DNA of 64,000 nt from Paenibacillus camerounensis (GCF_000723885.1 NZ_CCDG010000006.1:124001-188000); one strand, 5' to 3'; numbered from the stretch's first letter, positions 1 through 8,491 are shown. Notes: generated by a model from the sequence alone, not told the origin. A program made the numbers and translations.

Positions 1-127
1 CTCCGCTGTTTGCCCCGTTTGCGCTGTTACCGCCATTGTTATTGCCCCCGCAGCCTGCAAGGAGCGATAAGGCCAGCGCCGCCGTTGTAAGCGTAACCAG
101 AGATCTTCGGCCTGCTTTCTTTGTCAT
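1..127 (-). CDS. Sugar ABC transporter substrate-binding lipoprotein, N-terminal part
   Basis: Only the first 42 codons lie in the window; the gene continues past its left edge. The ATG at 127 follows a strong AGGAGGG site. The peptide has a lysine/arginine-rich start, a hydrophobic core and the lipobox LLAGC, followed by a Gly/Asn/Ser-rich linker. This is a lipoprotein signal peptide of the kind found on Gram-positive ABC-transporter binding proteins, anchored outside the membrane. It lies downstream of two LplB/LplC-type permease genes on the same strand, which is the usual operon order for this class. The sugar bound cannot be told. Confidence 0.8.
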   Translation of the reverse strand, partial: MTKKAGRRSLVTLTTAALALSLLAGCGGNNNGGNSANGANSG

Positions 128-144
128 TATGAACCCTCCTAAAA

Positions 145-319
145 GTTTTGTTTAGCATACACACCCTTGAGTCACTTCGGACAAAACTCGCTTCGGAAGC
201 ATATGCCTAGTTTTGTTTAGCATACACACCCTTGAGTCACTTCGAACAAAACTTGCTTCGGAAGCATATGCCTCGTTTTGTTTAGCATACACACCCTTGA
301 GTCACTTCGGACAAAACTT
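145..319. repeat. 65-bp tandem repeat, about 2.7 copies, in the ABC operon
   Basis: Copies begin at 145, 210 and 275, an exact 65-bp period, and differ at only a few positions; the last is cut at about 319. Each contains an inverted pair AGTTTTGT / ACAAAACT around a loop of about 28 nt, and the short palindrome-like GCTTCGGAAGC. It fills the gap between the permease gene ending at 377 and the binding-protein gene starting at 127. In the transcript each copy could fold into a hairpin, which might protect the mRNA end or attenuate transcription between the genes. Confidence 0.85.
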
Positions 320-376
320 ATTGCTATGTCAGCCGGACAACAGGCACCCTTTGATAGCATGCTCTACTATTCGGTT

Positions 377-1270
377 CTAACCTTTTACAGCCCCGATCGT
401 CAAGCCTTTTACGAAATACCGCTGAATGAACGGGTACAGGAACAGAATCGGTCCGGTAACCACAATGGCCATGGCCATCTTGGTGGATTCTGTCGGCAGG
501 TCACTGCCCAGGCTGACCCCGGTGCCCGCCCCCATATTGGCGATAAACGCCGCGGAGTTGATTACATTGTACAGATGGAACTGCAGCTGATATTTATGCG
601 GATCATTGATGAACAGTGAGGAGGAGAACCAGTCATTCCAGTACGCCAGAGCGAGGAACAGGCCCACCGTGGCAATACCGGGCATCGACAGCTGGAGCAC
701 AATGCGCCAGTAAATCCGGAAATCGCCGGCCCCGTCGATTTTGGCCGATTCGAACAGCTCCTCGGGAACCGCCGAACGGATGAAGTTTTTCATCAGAATA
801 ATCAGGAACGGGGTCATCAGTCCCGGAAAAATCAGCGCCCCATAAGAATCCGTCAGGTGCAGGTATTTGGTAATCATGATGTACCAGGGCACCAGCCCCC
901 CGCCGAACAGCGTCGTAAAGTAGATATAGAAGGAGAACGTATTACGGTATTTAAAATCCTTACGTGCCAGCACATACCCGGCCATTGTCATAAAAAACAG
1001 CCCTGTCAGCGTACCAGTCACCGTCGTGAACAGCGTAACCCCGTAAGCCCGCAGCACCTCATCCGGGAAGGTGAACACCGTTTTGTAGCCCTCCAGCGAA
1101 AACTCCGCCGGGATCAGATGATAGCCATCCTTAATAATCGACTCATTGGCTGTCAGGGAGGCGGATATAATCAGCAGGAACGGTATCAGGCAGGCCAGCG
1201 AGCCGAGGATAATGACCGCATACGCCAATCCCTGCAGCAGCCTTGTATAATAATCGTCTTTAATATGCAT
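377..1270 (-). CDS. Carbohydrate ABC transporter permease, LplC/YtcP type
   Basis: A 297-residue inner-membrane permease of the CUT1 (MalG-like) class. It has an N-terminal membrane segment (about residues 13-35), a periphery of five further segments, and the cytoplasmic EAA loop near residues 172-192 (EELFESAKIDGAGDFRIYWR), which docks the ATPase. It starts at an ATG 15 bases after the upstream permease stop and is cotranscribed with it. No ATPase gene is present; systems of this type commonly share a chromosomally distant MsmX-like ATPase. The substrate is a sugar or oligosaccharide, not further defined. Confidence 0.9.
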   Translation of the reverse strand: MHIKDDYYTRLLQGLAYAVIILGSLACLIPFLLIISASLTANESIIKDGYHLIPAEFSLEGYKTVFTFPDEVLRAYGVTLFTTVTGTLTGLFFMTMAGYVLARKDFKYRNTFSFYIYFTTLFGGGLVPWYIMITKYLHLTDSYGALIFPGLMTPFLIILMKNFIRSAVPEELFESAKIDGAGDFRIYWRIVLQLSMPGIATVGLFLALAYWNDWFSSSLFINDPHKYQLQFHLYNVINSAAFIANMGAGTGVSLGSDLPTESTKMAMAIVVTGPILFLYPFIQRYFVKGLTIGAVKG

Positions 1271-1285
1271 ACTCCTTCTCCCCTC

Positions 1286-2317
1286 CTAGAACAGCGCGTA
1301 GTCATCGTTTATTTTGCGGATAATGTAATTGACCGTCATGATCAGAATGAAGCCGAACAGGGATTGATACAGACCCGCTGCTGTCGCCATCCCGATATCA
1401 AACGTTACCTTAAGTGAACGGAACACATAGGTGTCCAGAATATCCGTCGTATTGTACAGCACCCCGTTATTGCCGATCAGCTGGTAAAAGAGGTCAAACT
1501 GCCCCTTCATAATACTGCCGAGCGAGAACAGCAGCAGCACAACGAAGGTCGATTTCAGCATCGGCACCGTGATATACCAGATCCGCTGGAAAATATGCGC
1601 ACCGTCGATTTTGGCCGCCTCATAATATTCGTCGCTGATTCCGGTAATGGCTGCCAGGTAGATAACCATGCTGTAGCCGAGATTTTTCCACAGATAAAAG
1701 AGAATGATCAGGAAGATCCACACCAGCGGCTTATTGTACACATCGACCGGACCCGCACCGAATCTGGCCAGCAGCGTGTTTAGGAAACCGCTATCATAAT
1801 TGAATACGTTGTAGACGATAACACTCAGGATAACGAAGGATACAAAGTATGGAAGGAACATGATCGACTGGGTCAGCTTTTTGAACCATTTAACGCGCAG
1901 TTCGCTGAGCAGGATCGCACAGACTATGGCCAGAACGTTGCCGAGCAGGATAAAAGCCAGATTGTAGCCGATTGTATTCAGGGTTAGCTTGACCAGCGTG
2001 CCGGATTTCCATAAGAACTCGAAGTTCTTGAAGCCGACGAATGGTGCATCGAACAGCCCTACGTTGAAGTCAAACTGGGTGAACGCGTAATAGACGCCTA
2101 TCATCGGAAAATACGAATTGATCAGGAAAAACAGCAGTGCCGGAAGCAGCATCAGGAACAGTACCCGGTTATGCATCAGCTCGTGCAGAAAACCTTTCTT
2201 TTTCTTCTTTATGATGCCAGCCCCCGGCGGTGAAGCTGCAGGAGCGCCTCCCTTTAAAGGAAGCTCTATCGCCAGCGGTATTGCTGTCTTGCGTGTGCGC
2301 TGTCTCAAAGCCCTCAC
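1286..2317 (-). CDS. Carbohydrate ABC transporter permease, LplB/YteP type
   Basis: A 343-residue partner permease (MalF-like class) with a basic, Pro/Gly/Ala-rich cytoplasmic N-terminus of about 45 residues before the first membrane segment (around LFLMLLPALLFFLINSYFP). The EAA loop lies near residues 231-250 (DEYYEAAKIDGAHIFQRIW). The GTG at 2317 sits immediately against AGGAGA; the in-frame TTG three codons on (2308) has better spacing and could be the true start. It is the first gene of the minus-strand transporter operon, followed by the second permease and the lipoprotein. Confidence 0.9.
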   Translation of the reverse strand: MRALRQRTRKTAIPLAIELPLKGGAPAASPPGAGIIKKKKKGFLHELMHNRVLFLMLLPALLFFLINSYFPMIGVYYAFTQFDFNVGLFDAPFVGFKNFEFLWKSGTLVKLTLNTIGYNLAFILLGNVLAIVCAILLSELRVKWFKKLTQSIMFLPYFVSFVILSVIVYNVFNYDSGFLNTLLARFGAGPVDVYNKPLVWIFLIILFYLWKNLGYSMVIYLAAITGISDEYYEAAKIDGAHIFQRIWYITVPMLKSTFVVLLLFSLGSIMKGQFDLFYQLIGNNGVLYNTTDILDTYVFRSLKVTFDIGMATAAGLYQSLFGFILIMTVNYIIRKINDDYALF

Positions 2318-2470
2318 TCTCCTATGCCTGTATATGACCCAAGTATAGAAAAGCCCCGTCCGCCCGGATAGTAGCGCTTCAGGGTATTCCTGTATTATGT
2401 TGCGGTTCCGCGGGTGAACTTTTACAACTTTTGTGAAGGATCACAGGATAACGGCCTATATACGCACGCC

Positions 2471-2511
2471 AAAAAGCCCCGGCACCTCTTCCGCAGAAGA
2501 GAGCACCGGGG
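2471..2511 (-). terminator. Rho-independent terminator after the MATE gene
   Basis: A GC-rich stem with arms CCCCGGTGCTCTCTT and its near complement around a 6-nt loop, followed on the minus strand by a T run (AAAAA at 2471-2475 on the plus strand). It lies 22 bases after the MATE stop codon. Confidence 0.85.
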
Positions 2512-2532
2512 TGAAGTATCCGAATTTACATT

Positions 2533-3930
2533 TTAAAAAGAAGCCTCTGCTGCCTTGCACTGGACAGCCTGCTGATCCCCATCCTGTCGTTCTGATGCAT
2601 ACAGCACCTTCCGCCCGCGCCAACGCCGCAATACCAGCAGCCCTCTCGCCGCTTCATCGGCGATCATGCAGCAGTAGATACCTACCAGACCCCAGCCCCA
2701 GCTGATGCCGAGGAGATATGAACCTCCGATTCCAATAGTGGTCATGCAGATTATGGAGATCGTCATCGTATAGCGCGTGTCGCCAATCGCGTTAAGCGCA
2801 TTGCCCATGGCCATGTTGAGCATTTTGAAGGGCTGCAGCAGCAGATTCAGCGCCAGTAGCGTCACACCAATCGAGATAATCTCCCCGTCCACCGTGAACA
2901 TACCAAGCAGAGACTTGCCAAATGCGAACAGCAGCACAACATTCGCACTGACAATCGCCAGCCCGATATAAAGCGTCCGGAACGCGCTGCGGTAGACCTC
3001 GGACAGCTGGGCTGCACCGAACAAAGTGGCAATCCGGATCTGTCCTGCCATCGCTACTGCATAACCCAGCGTGAAGCAGAACGATTCCAGCGTATTCAGA
3101 TAGGTGCGTGCCGCCAGCTCTTTTGCCCCGAGCATAGCCAGAAAAGAGTAAATAGCCAGCTGTGAAACCACCCAGGCTGAGGAATTCAGGCCCAGCGGCC
3201 AACTGATCTTCACAATCTCCCCGAACAGCTTCCGCTTAAAGGCAGCGAAGTCCCGCAGCCGGATTCTGCGTTCAAAGGCGCCGCAGAACATCACCAGCAG
3301 AACTATCGCGCCAAGCCCTCGGCTGATTACATTGGAAATGGCGATTCCGCCAAGTCCCAGCTGCGGCAGTCCGAACATACCAAAGATAAAAATATAGTTC
3401 AGAATTATGTGGATCACATTAACTGCGACCCCCGTATACATCGGCCCCCGGGTATTGCCTGTATTCCGGATTGCAGAGCCCAGAGAAGCGGTCAGTCCTA
3501 CCAGAAATAACCCGCCGCCGACATAGGTCAGATAGACATGGGCGAGCGGAATCAGCTCTCCGGATATATTCAGCGCTCCGCCGATAGGGTCCGCGAACAG
3601 AAACATAACCACGCTGACGATAAGCCCCAGCACCGTGCTTGCTGTAACCCCCATTATTGCGATTACACGCGCATCCTCCTGCCGTCCCGAACCGAGCCGC
3701 TGGGCAATCAGAATGCCAGCCCCGCCGGCAAAGGTGGTGAACAATGTGGTCAGCGCCCCGAACAGCTGATTCGATATCCCGACGACCGCTACCGCATCGT
3801 CCGAAATGCGGCTGACCATAATGGTATCCACGGTTCCCAGCAGCGTCTGCAGAAAAATTTCAATAAATATCGGCCAGGCCAGCACCCAGAGTCCCACATT
3901 TCCTGTCTTTAGTTTTACGTTGGGTTTCAC
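2533..3930 (-). CDS. MATE family multidrug or metabolite exporter
   Basis: A 465-residue, very hydrophobic protein with about 12 membrane segments in two similar halves, each opening with the family's PIFIEIFLQTLLGTVDTIMVS-like pattern. Length and order fit a NorM/DinF-type MATE carrier, which exports drugs or metabolites using a proton or sodium gradient. The C-terminus is a short polar tail. It is divergent from the AraC-type gene at 4094 with 163 bases between, so that regulator may control it. It is followed by its own terminator. Confidence 0.9.
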   Translation of the reverse strand: MKPNVKLKTGNVGLWVLAWPIFIEIFLQTLLGTVDTIMVSRISDDAVAVVGISNQLFGALTTLFTTFAGGAGILIAQRLGSGRQEDARVIAIMGVTASTVLGLIVSVVMFLFADPIGGALNISGELIPLAHVYLTYVGGGLFLVGLTASLGSAIRNTGNTRGPMYTGVAVNVIHIILNYIFIFGMFGLPQLGLGGIAISNVISRGLGAIVLLVMFCGAFERRIRLRDFAAFKRKLFGEIVKISWPLGLNSSAWVVSQLAIYSFLAMLGAKELAARTYLNTLESFCFTLGYAVAMAGQIRIATLFGAAQLSEVYRSAFRTLYIGLAIVSANVVLLFAFGKSLLGMFTVDGEIISIGVTLLALNLLLQPFKMLNMAMGNALNAIGDTRYTMTISIICMTTIGIGGSYLLGISWGWGLVGIYCCMIADEAARGLLVLRRWRGRKVLYASERQDGDQQAVQCKAAEASF

Positions 3931-4093
3931 TAATTGAACTCCCCCTCATCCTGCTGCCCTCTTGGATAGCGCCCTTGTAACCTGCCTGCAGATTACCTTG
4001 CTAGGAGTAAATTATAGGTGATATACTACGGGAAATGTAGCAAATTCCCAACCTAAACTTTCAATTTCTAAACCTGATCTGCAGGAGGATGAT

Positions 4094-4975
4094 ATGAGTC
4101 TGCTTCAATTTTCCAGCCCGCCGCTGCCGCATTACATTATCAGTGGACTTACGAATTATCCGCAGGGCTTCCGCCATGTGAACCGCCATAATATTAATGT
4201 CTTCGATCTGCTGGTCGTCCGCGAGGGCTGCCTCTATCTCGGAGAAGAAGACCGAAAGTATGAAGTGCAGGCCGGCGAGGCACTGATTCTCCGCCCGGAC
4301 TGCCATCATTACGGGACCGCAGATTGCCGGGAGGACGGCTCCTACTACTGGCTCCATTTTCAGACCCCGGGTCCGTGGTGTTCTGTAAGCTGTCATGCGG
4401 AAGCTCCCCGTGAACGGGATACCACGGAGGAGTCTGCCCATTACAGCTTGTATAACGCACGTACCTTCAGCCTCCGGCTGTCGCAGTATATGACGCTGCT
4501 GCAGCCGGCCCGGATGGAGGAACTGCTCGCCCATCTCGAGCTCCTTAAGGTCAACGCCCACCTGGATGCCGTCCGCTTCAAGCAGCAGATGCTGTTCCAG
4601 GAGGTACTGCAGCAGCTCTCCGCCTCCGTGCACCGCGAACGGTCCGCGTCCCAGTCCACCGCCTGCGCGGAGCAGGCGGCCTCCTTCCTCCGCGCCCATT
4701 ACCGCGAGGAGATTACAACCGGTATGCTGGGCGACTGCCTCAACTTCCATCCGGTCTACATTGCCCGCTGCATGAATCAGGAGTACGGCTGCCCTCCGAT
4801 GGAATACCTGCTCCGCTACCGGATCGAGCAGAGCAAGCTGCTGCTGATGCAGACCAGCTTCCCGATTGCCCGGATCGCCGAGGAGGTCGGCTTCAATCAG
4901 GCGCCCTACTTCAGCTCCAGCTTCATGAAGCTGGAGGGGATTTCGCCGCGCCAGTACCGGCAGCGGTTCTCTTGA
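4094..4975 (+). CDS. AraC family transcriptional regulator
   Basis: A 293-residue regulator. The N-terminal half is a cupin-like sensor domain (His-rich stretch DCHHYG near residue 75, then YYWLHFQ). The C-terminal 100 residues hold two helix-turn-helix motifs, including the signature IARIAEEVGFNQAPYFSSSF followed by KLEGISPRQYRQ. The ATG has a GCAGGAGG site at a good distance. Divergent orientation suggests control of the MATE gene or of itself; a carbohydrate ligand is also possible because a sugar transporter lies beyond. Confidence 0.9.
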   Translation: MSLLQFSSPPLPHYIISGLTNYPQGFRHVNRHNINVFDLLVVREGCLYLGEEDRKYEVQAGEALILRPDCHHYGTADCREDGSYYWLHFQTPGPWCSVSCHAEAPRERDTTEESAHYSLYNARTFSLRLSQYMTLLQPARMEELLAHLELLKVNAHLDAVRFKQQMLFQEVLQQLSASVHRERSASQSTACAEQAASFLRAHYREEITTGMLGDCLNFHPVYIARCMNQEYGCPPMEYLLRYRIEQSKLLLMQTSFPIARIAEEVGFNQAPYFSSSFMKLEGISPRQYRQRFS

Positions 4976-5049
4976 GCAGTGTGCGCGCGCGATAATAGGC
5001 GTTATAACACCACAGGTAGTTGTCCCTTAGAGCATTTCAACAATTAGGT

Positions 5050-5245
5050 TGATTCCCTCCACCTAATCCCATATTTTATCAATATTTACGATGATTAGGT
5101 GGACAAACGTCATCTAATCCGGTCCATATGCCCCTTTAGAGGCATATCAGGGACATTTAAGTGGACTTTTTCCCAGTACTATTCTAAATCCGTTGTTTGA
5201 CGAAGAATTAAGTGGCGAAATTCCACCTACTCTAGTAAAAGCAGC
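5050..5245. repeat. Intergenic cluster of TTAGGTGGA-like elements
   Basis: The 577-base gap between the AraC gene and the cysteine hydrolase gene has no convincing coding sequence. It holds repeated forms of TTAGGTGGA / TCCACCTAA in both orientations near 5053-5085, 5093-5120, 5158-5166 and 5207-5235. A 7-bp inverted repeat (ATATGCC / GGCATAT) is at about 5127-5149. Such degenerate repeats look like a dispersed intergenic element. Confidence 0.5.
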
Positions 5246-5289
5246 TAATCACAGCCTGATCATCGGCCAATCACACGATTAATGCAGAC

Positions 5290-5350
5290 AGCAGCCCCTG
5301 TATAACCAGAAGCATACCCGGCAATACAGGGACTGTTATTTGTTGTGTAC
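5290..5350 (+). terminator. Possible terminator downstream of the AraC gene
   Basis: Arms CCCTGTAT and ATACAGGG, extended by CAG/CTG, enclose a loop of about 20 nt and are followed by TTATTTGTTG. It is about 320 bases from the AraC stop, so it could also end another short transcript. Confidence 0.4.
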
Positions 5351-5552
5351 TATATAGGCCATTATTTGCAGCTCACAGACTGCTTAATGGCAGCACCCGC
5401 AAGCAGCATACGCAAACTGCCGTTTATTCTGAGTACAGCCAGTGGGCTCTGGCCCGGTCAATCTGGTTCTACCGGACTTACAGCCCCTTTATTGGCCAGC
5501 AGTCGCGGATCCCCATCCGCCTAACAATCGCACAGGAGACCTGCTAACCCGC

Positions 5553-6113
5553 TTAGCCCTTTACCACCGCATACTTTTCTTTATACTGCTCCAGCGTTAC
5601 CACTTCGCCAAAAATCCCGATGTCGCGCAGCCCCGACAGATGCATCTCCTCATCCTTGGAAGCGCAGCAGTCGCTGATGCAGACAACTTTATACGTATGG
5701 TACATCGCATCTGACGCTGTCGAGCGGACACAGACATTGGTCCATACCCCGGTAACAGCTACCGTGTCGATGCCCTCTTCCCGCAGGAACAGGTCCATAT
5801 CCGTATAGCTGAACGCGCTGTGGCGTCTCTTTTGCACCACATAGTCGCCCTTTGACTCATCCGGTGTAAGCTCGGCGATGAAATCCGAACCCCAGCTGCC
5901 TTTGATGGCGTGAACCGGGCGGACGCGGAAGTCAGCATCGTTTTTGCGGTGCGCTTCCTGCACGAAGATCACCTGGATCTCATTTTCATGGCTGAACGCA
6001 ATCAGGTCCTGCAGCGCCGGTACGATCCCCGCTCCGTTTGGACAAGTCAGCGCCCCGTCCGGATGAATAAAATCATTTAGCATATCTATAACTACAATTG
6101 CGTGTTTTCCCAT
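5553..6113 (-). CDS. Isochorismatase-like cysteine hydrolase
   Basis: About 186 residues. The catalytic triad of the family is visible: Asp in VVIDMLNDF near the start, Lys in VVQKRRHSAF, and the nucleophile Cys in TGVWTNVCVRSTASDA preceded by the expected cis-peptide region. Members hydrolyse amides such as nicotinamide, N-carbamoylsarcosine or ureidoacrylate. The gene is 21 bases downstream of the allantoinase-like gene and shares its leader, so a carbamoyl or ureido product of nitrogen-ring breakdown is a likely substrate. I use the ATG at 6113; an in-frame GTG at 6122 nearer to GAAGGG is an alternative start. Confidence 0.85.
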   Translation of the reverse strand: MGKHAIVVIDMLNDFIHPDGALTCPNGAGIVPALQDLIAFSHENEIQVIFVQEAHRKNDADFRVRPVHAIKGSWGSDFIAELTPDESKGDYVVQKRRHSAFSYTDMDLFLREEGIDTVAVTGVWTNVCVRSTASDAMYHTYKVVCISDCCASKDEEMHLSGLRDIGIFGEVVTLEQYKEKYAVVKG

Positions 6114-6134
6114 ATGAATCACGTTCCCTTCGGT

Positions 6135-7550
6135 TTAGTATTTCAGCAGGCGCGGAAGCTCACTGATCGTCTGGCGCTTCACATATTCACCATGGCCCGG
6201 CTTACCGACAACACCCAGTGCATCATCGTAGACCAGCGTACCGCGCACAATCGTTTTATCCACCTTGCCTTTTAGCTTCATACCATGGAACGGCGTATAT
6301 TTCGGCTTGCAGTGCATCTGATCCTTATCCAGCGTCCATTCCTTCTCCAGATCCACAATGGTGAAGTCAGCGTCAGTACCGATCTCCAGCGCCCCTTTTT
6401 TCGGATACAGGCCGTAATGGATTGCCGGATTGGTGCAGAGCAGCTCTACCAGCCGGGAGAGACTCAGTCTGCCTTTATTGTAGCCTTCGCTGATCATAAT
6501 CGGCACCAGTGTCTCTACCCCCGGGATTCCCGGAAAAGAAGTCCAGACATCCATCCCCGGCGCATCCTTCTCAGTGGCAATTTCATACGGGGCATGGTCA
6601 GTAGCCATGAAGTCAATTGTTCCGTCTGCCAGCCCCTGCCACAGCACTTCATTATCCTTTGCAGTACGCAGCGGCGGCGCGATCTTGGCGAACGTACCGA
6701 ACTCGGTCATCGCATCTACCGCATTCAGCGTCAGGTAGTGCGGACAGGATTCCGCCGTCACCTTGGTTCCCTTGAGCTTGGCTTCACGGATCAGCTCGTT
6801 GCCGGCCCCCGTGCTCATATGCACGATATGCAGCCTGGCACCTGTCTCCTCAGCAAAGCTGATACCCAGCTGAATTGCGGCTTTCTCAGCGAGCGCCATA
6901 CGCGCTTCTGCCCAAGCCGGGTAATCCATACGTCCTTCACCCTTCAGCTTGTTAGTAAAATAATCACAGATGGCAAAGTTTTCAGCATGGATACCAATTG
7001 GCAGCCCGGTAGGAGATACAGCAGCAAATGCCTCCAGCATCTCCGGATCGGTCACACGCGGGTAACTCGGCACGGACGGCGTCATATATACTTTAAAGGC
7101 AACTACTCCATTTGCAATCTGCTGACTGATAATCTCAGGCAGCACATTGTTGCGTACGTCCTCACCGGTAATCCCGCCCCACATCGCATAATCGACAATT
7201 CCCTTGCCTTCCAGTGCATTCAGCTTGTTGAACAGGTTATCCGCTGAACGTACTGACGGCACACTGCAGCAAGGCATATCTACAATCATCGTTACCCCGC
7301 CGGCTGCGGCGCTGCTTGTTCCGGTCACGAAATCCTCACGGTGCGTAAACCCCGGATCATTAAAATGCGTATGCGAATCAATAACACCCGGCAGCACCAG
7401 CTTGCCCCCGGCATCAATAATCTCGGCCGCATCCCTCTCAAAATCCTTCGCAAAGCCCACAATCACACCATTGTTCACCAGAATGTCTGTCAGTACCTGT
7501 CTGTCGCCTTGCGGAATGCTGGCATTTTTAATAATCAGATCATAACTCAT
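6135..7550 (-). CDS. allB: Allantoinase-like cyclic amidohydrolase
   Basis: A 471-residue metal-dependent amidohydrolase of the allantoinase/dihydroorotase/hydantoinase group. Visible ligands are the HxH pair in GVIDSHTHFNDPG (about residue 60), the lysine normally carboxylated in VVAFKVYMTPS, histidines in RLHIVHMST and SCPHYLTL, and the Asp in FMATDHAPYE. Overall similarity fits AllB, which opens the hydantoin ring of allantoin to allantoate during purine breakdown, but a different hydantoin or dihydropyrimidine is possible. It leads a two-gene operon with the cysteine hydrolase and is preceded by a riboswitch-like leader. Confidence 0.8.
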   Translation of the reverse strand: MSYDLIIKNASIPQGDRQVLTDILVNNGVIVGFAKDFERDAAEIIDAGGKLVLPGVIDSHTHFNDPGFTHREDFVTGTSSAAAGGVTMIVDMPCCSVPSVRSADNLFNKLNALEGKGIVDYAMWGGITGEDVRNNVLPEIISQQIANGVVAFKVYMTPSVPSYPRVTDPEMLEAFAAVSPTGLPIGIHAENFAICDYFTNKLKGEGRMDYPAWAEARMALAEKAAIQLGISFAEETGARLHIVHMSTGAGNELIREAKLKGTKVTAESCPHYLTLNAVDAMTEFGTFAKIAPPLRTAKDNEVLWQGLADGTIDFMATDHAPYEIATEKDAPGMDVWTSFPGIPGVETLVPIMISEGYNKGRLSLSRLVELLCTNPAIHYGLYPKKGALEIGTDADFTIVDLEKEWTLDKDQMHCKPKYTPFHGMKLKGKVDKTIVRGTLVYDDALGVVGKPGHGEYVKRQTISELPRLLKY

Positions 7551-7604
7551 GAATACGCACCTCTTCTTTTGAATTTAGATTCAGTTCCGCACACGACAAA
7601 TAAA

Positions 7605-7704
7605 CCCCAGGTTACAAAAGGCACAGGGCAGACACCATTCACACGCAGCCGCAATAGCCGCACATAGAACAATATTTCTTTCCCGCACCTCTTGTAGCCT
7701 GGGG
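7605..7704 (-). terminator. Leader terminator stem overlapping the riboswitch P1 strand
   Basis: On the minus strand the arms CCCCAGGCTACAAGAGG (from 7704) and CCTTTTGTAACCTGGGG (ending 7605) pair almost continuously for about 23 bp, with a large loop, and are followed by TTTATTTG. The 5' arm contains the 3' strand of aptamer helix P1 (7689-7696). Formation of P1 and of this stem are therefore mutually exclusive. Ligand binding would be expected to block termination and turn the allantoinase operon on. Confidence 0.6.
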
Positions 7705-7761
7705 CAATTTACGGTTGCCTGGTCGAAACGCTCAAACCGGATTAATGAGCTTATACAAGAG
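7689..7761 (-). promoter_or_regulatory. Purine-riboswitch-like aptamer with altered binding core
   Basis: The minus strand from 7761 shows the purine riboswitch layout. P1 is CTCTTGTA / TACAAGAG (8 perfect pairs). P2 is GCTCA / TGAGC, with a loop holding AATCCGG. The J2/3 strand is GTTTCGACC. P3 is GGCA / TGCC around ACCGTAAAT. The loop GG and CC that form the kissing contact in guanine riboswitches are kept. The core differs: J2/3 reads UUUCGACC where guanine and adenine aptamers have UUUCUACC, so the base equal to U51 of xpt is G, and J3/1 is also changed (CAGGCUAC). A changed ligand is likely. Confidence 0.7.
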
Positions 7762-7852
7762 CTTATTCTGTTAATCAATCCAAGAAAGTTATTCGCCAAA
7801 ATGTTATGTTTAGTAACGCGACAATCTCGGATTTGCTTTCTTAATTACCCTA

Positions 7853-7880
7853 ATCATATCATCAGAGGGATTATCGTCAA
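7853..7880 (-). promoter_or_regulatory. Promoter of the riboswitch-allantoinase operon
   Basis: On the minus strand TTGACG (7880-7875) and TATGAT (7858-7853) are separated by 16 bases, close to the vegetative consensus. It lies about 90 bases upstream of the aptamer and points toward it, which gives a leader of about 300 nt before the allantoinase start. Confidence 0.6.
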
Positions 7881-7987
7881 GACACTTCAGCAGTTCGTCA
7901 TTAAAAAGCCATTTTATATGTCATATTACCTAACAAAAAGGGCATTTCCCATTTTATTCACATGGATATCAGCGACATTCATCACTT

Positions 7988-8374
7988 CTATGCTTCATTA
8001 TTTTCGGTCTCTGCCTGCTCCTCCAGCGAAGCAAAATAAGCAATCTTATGCTCCACCTTCTCTGCAAACGTCTGAAAGAATTTAATCTTCTCATCAATAT
8101 GCACCTTATGCTGCTGCAGCAGCCTCCGCTGCTCAGAGAGTGAGCTATGTCCCTCTTTGGAGAGCGAGATGAACTGCTTAATGTCGGCAATCGGCATACC
8201 GGTATCCTTCAGACAGCAAATTAACGAAATCAGCTCCAGATCCTCATCGTGGAAGCAACGGTTTCCGTGCTCGTCCCGGGCTACCTCAGGCAGTACACCC
8301 TCTCTTTCGTAATAACGCAGCGTATATTGGCTCAGTCCGCTTTTTTGTGATATGGTTTTGATGCTGTATCCCAT
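7988..8374 (-). CDS. MerR family transcriptional regulator
   Basis: A 128-residue MerR protein. The winged helix-turn-helix spans about residues 1-70 (SIKTISQKSGLSQYTLRYYE, then the wing with CFHDEDLELI), followed by a coiled dimerisation helix. There is no C-terminal cysteine metal site, so it fits the group that controls aldo/keto reductases and aldehyde or oxidative stress genes. The start ATG follows GGGAG at a good distance. It is divergent from the aldo/keto reductase, and a 19-bp-spacer promoter lies between the two. Confidence 0.9.
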   Translation of the reverse strand: MGYSIKTISQKSGLSQYTLRYYEREGVLPEVARDEHGNRCFHDEDLELISLICCLKDTGMPIADIKQFISLSKEGHSSLSEQRRLLQQHKVHIDEKIKFFQTFAEKVEHKIAYFASLEEQAETENNEA

Positions 8375-8460
8375 GATTGCTGCTCCCTTCTGCCGTATGG
8401 CTACGGCCCTTCTCTAAAGTAACACCATTTAAGTACAATTAAAAGCGCTTCAAAAACCTG

Positions 8461-8491
8461 TTGACTTACACTTAACTCTAAGGTCTACACT
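8461..8491 (+). promoter_or_regulatory. MerR-type promoter with 19-bp spacer
   Basis: TTGACT (8461-8466) and TACACT (8486-8491) are 19 bases apart, longer than the usual 17 and diagnostic of promoters that MerR proteins twist into activity. The spacer holds a run (CTTACACTTAACTCTAAGGT) with partial dyad symmetry, the likely MerR operator. It drives the aldo/keto reductase at 8528. Confidence 0.65.

Noticed and set aside
3931-4093. A possible riboswitch before the MATE gene
   Set aside because: I looked for purine or other aptamer cores because such elements often control MATE genes, but found no matching helices.
4061-4750. A 229-codon minus-strand open frame
   Set aside because: Antisense to the AraC gene; the product is Gly/Arg/Leu-rich without domains.
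6285-7247. A 320-codon plus-strand open frame
   Set aside because: It is antisense to the allantoinase-like gene, has no ribosome site or recognisable protein features, and is a by-product of the codon use of the real gene.
7581-7799. A 72-codon minus-strand frame upstream of the allantoinase gene
   Set aside because: It runs straight through the riboswitch-like aptamer and terminator stem; the structure explains the sequence better.
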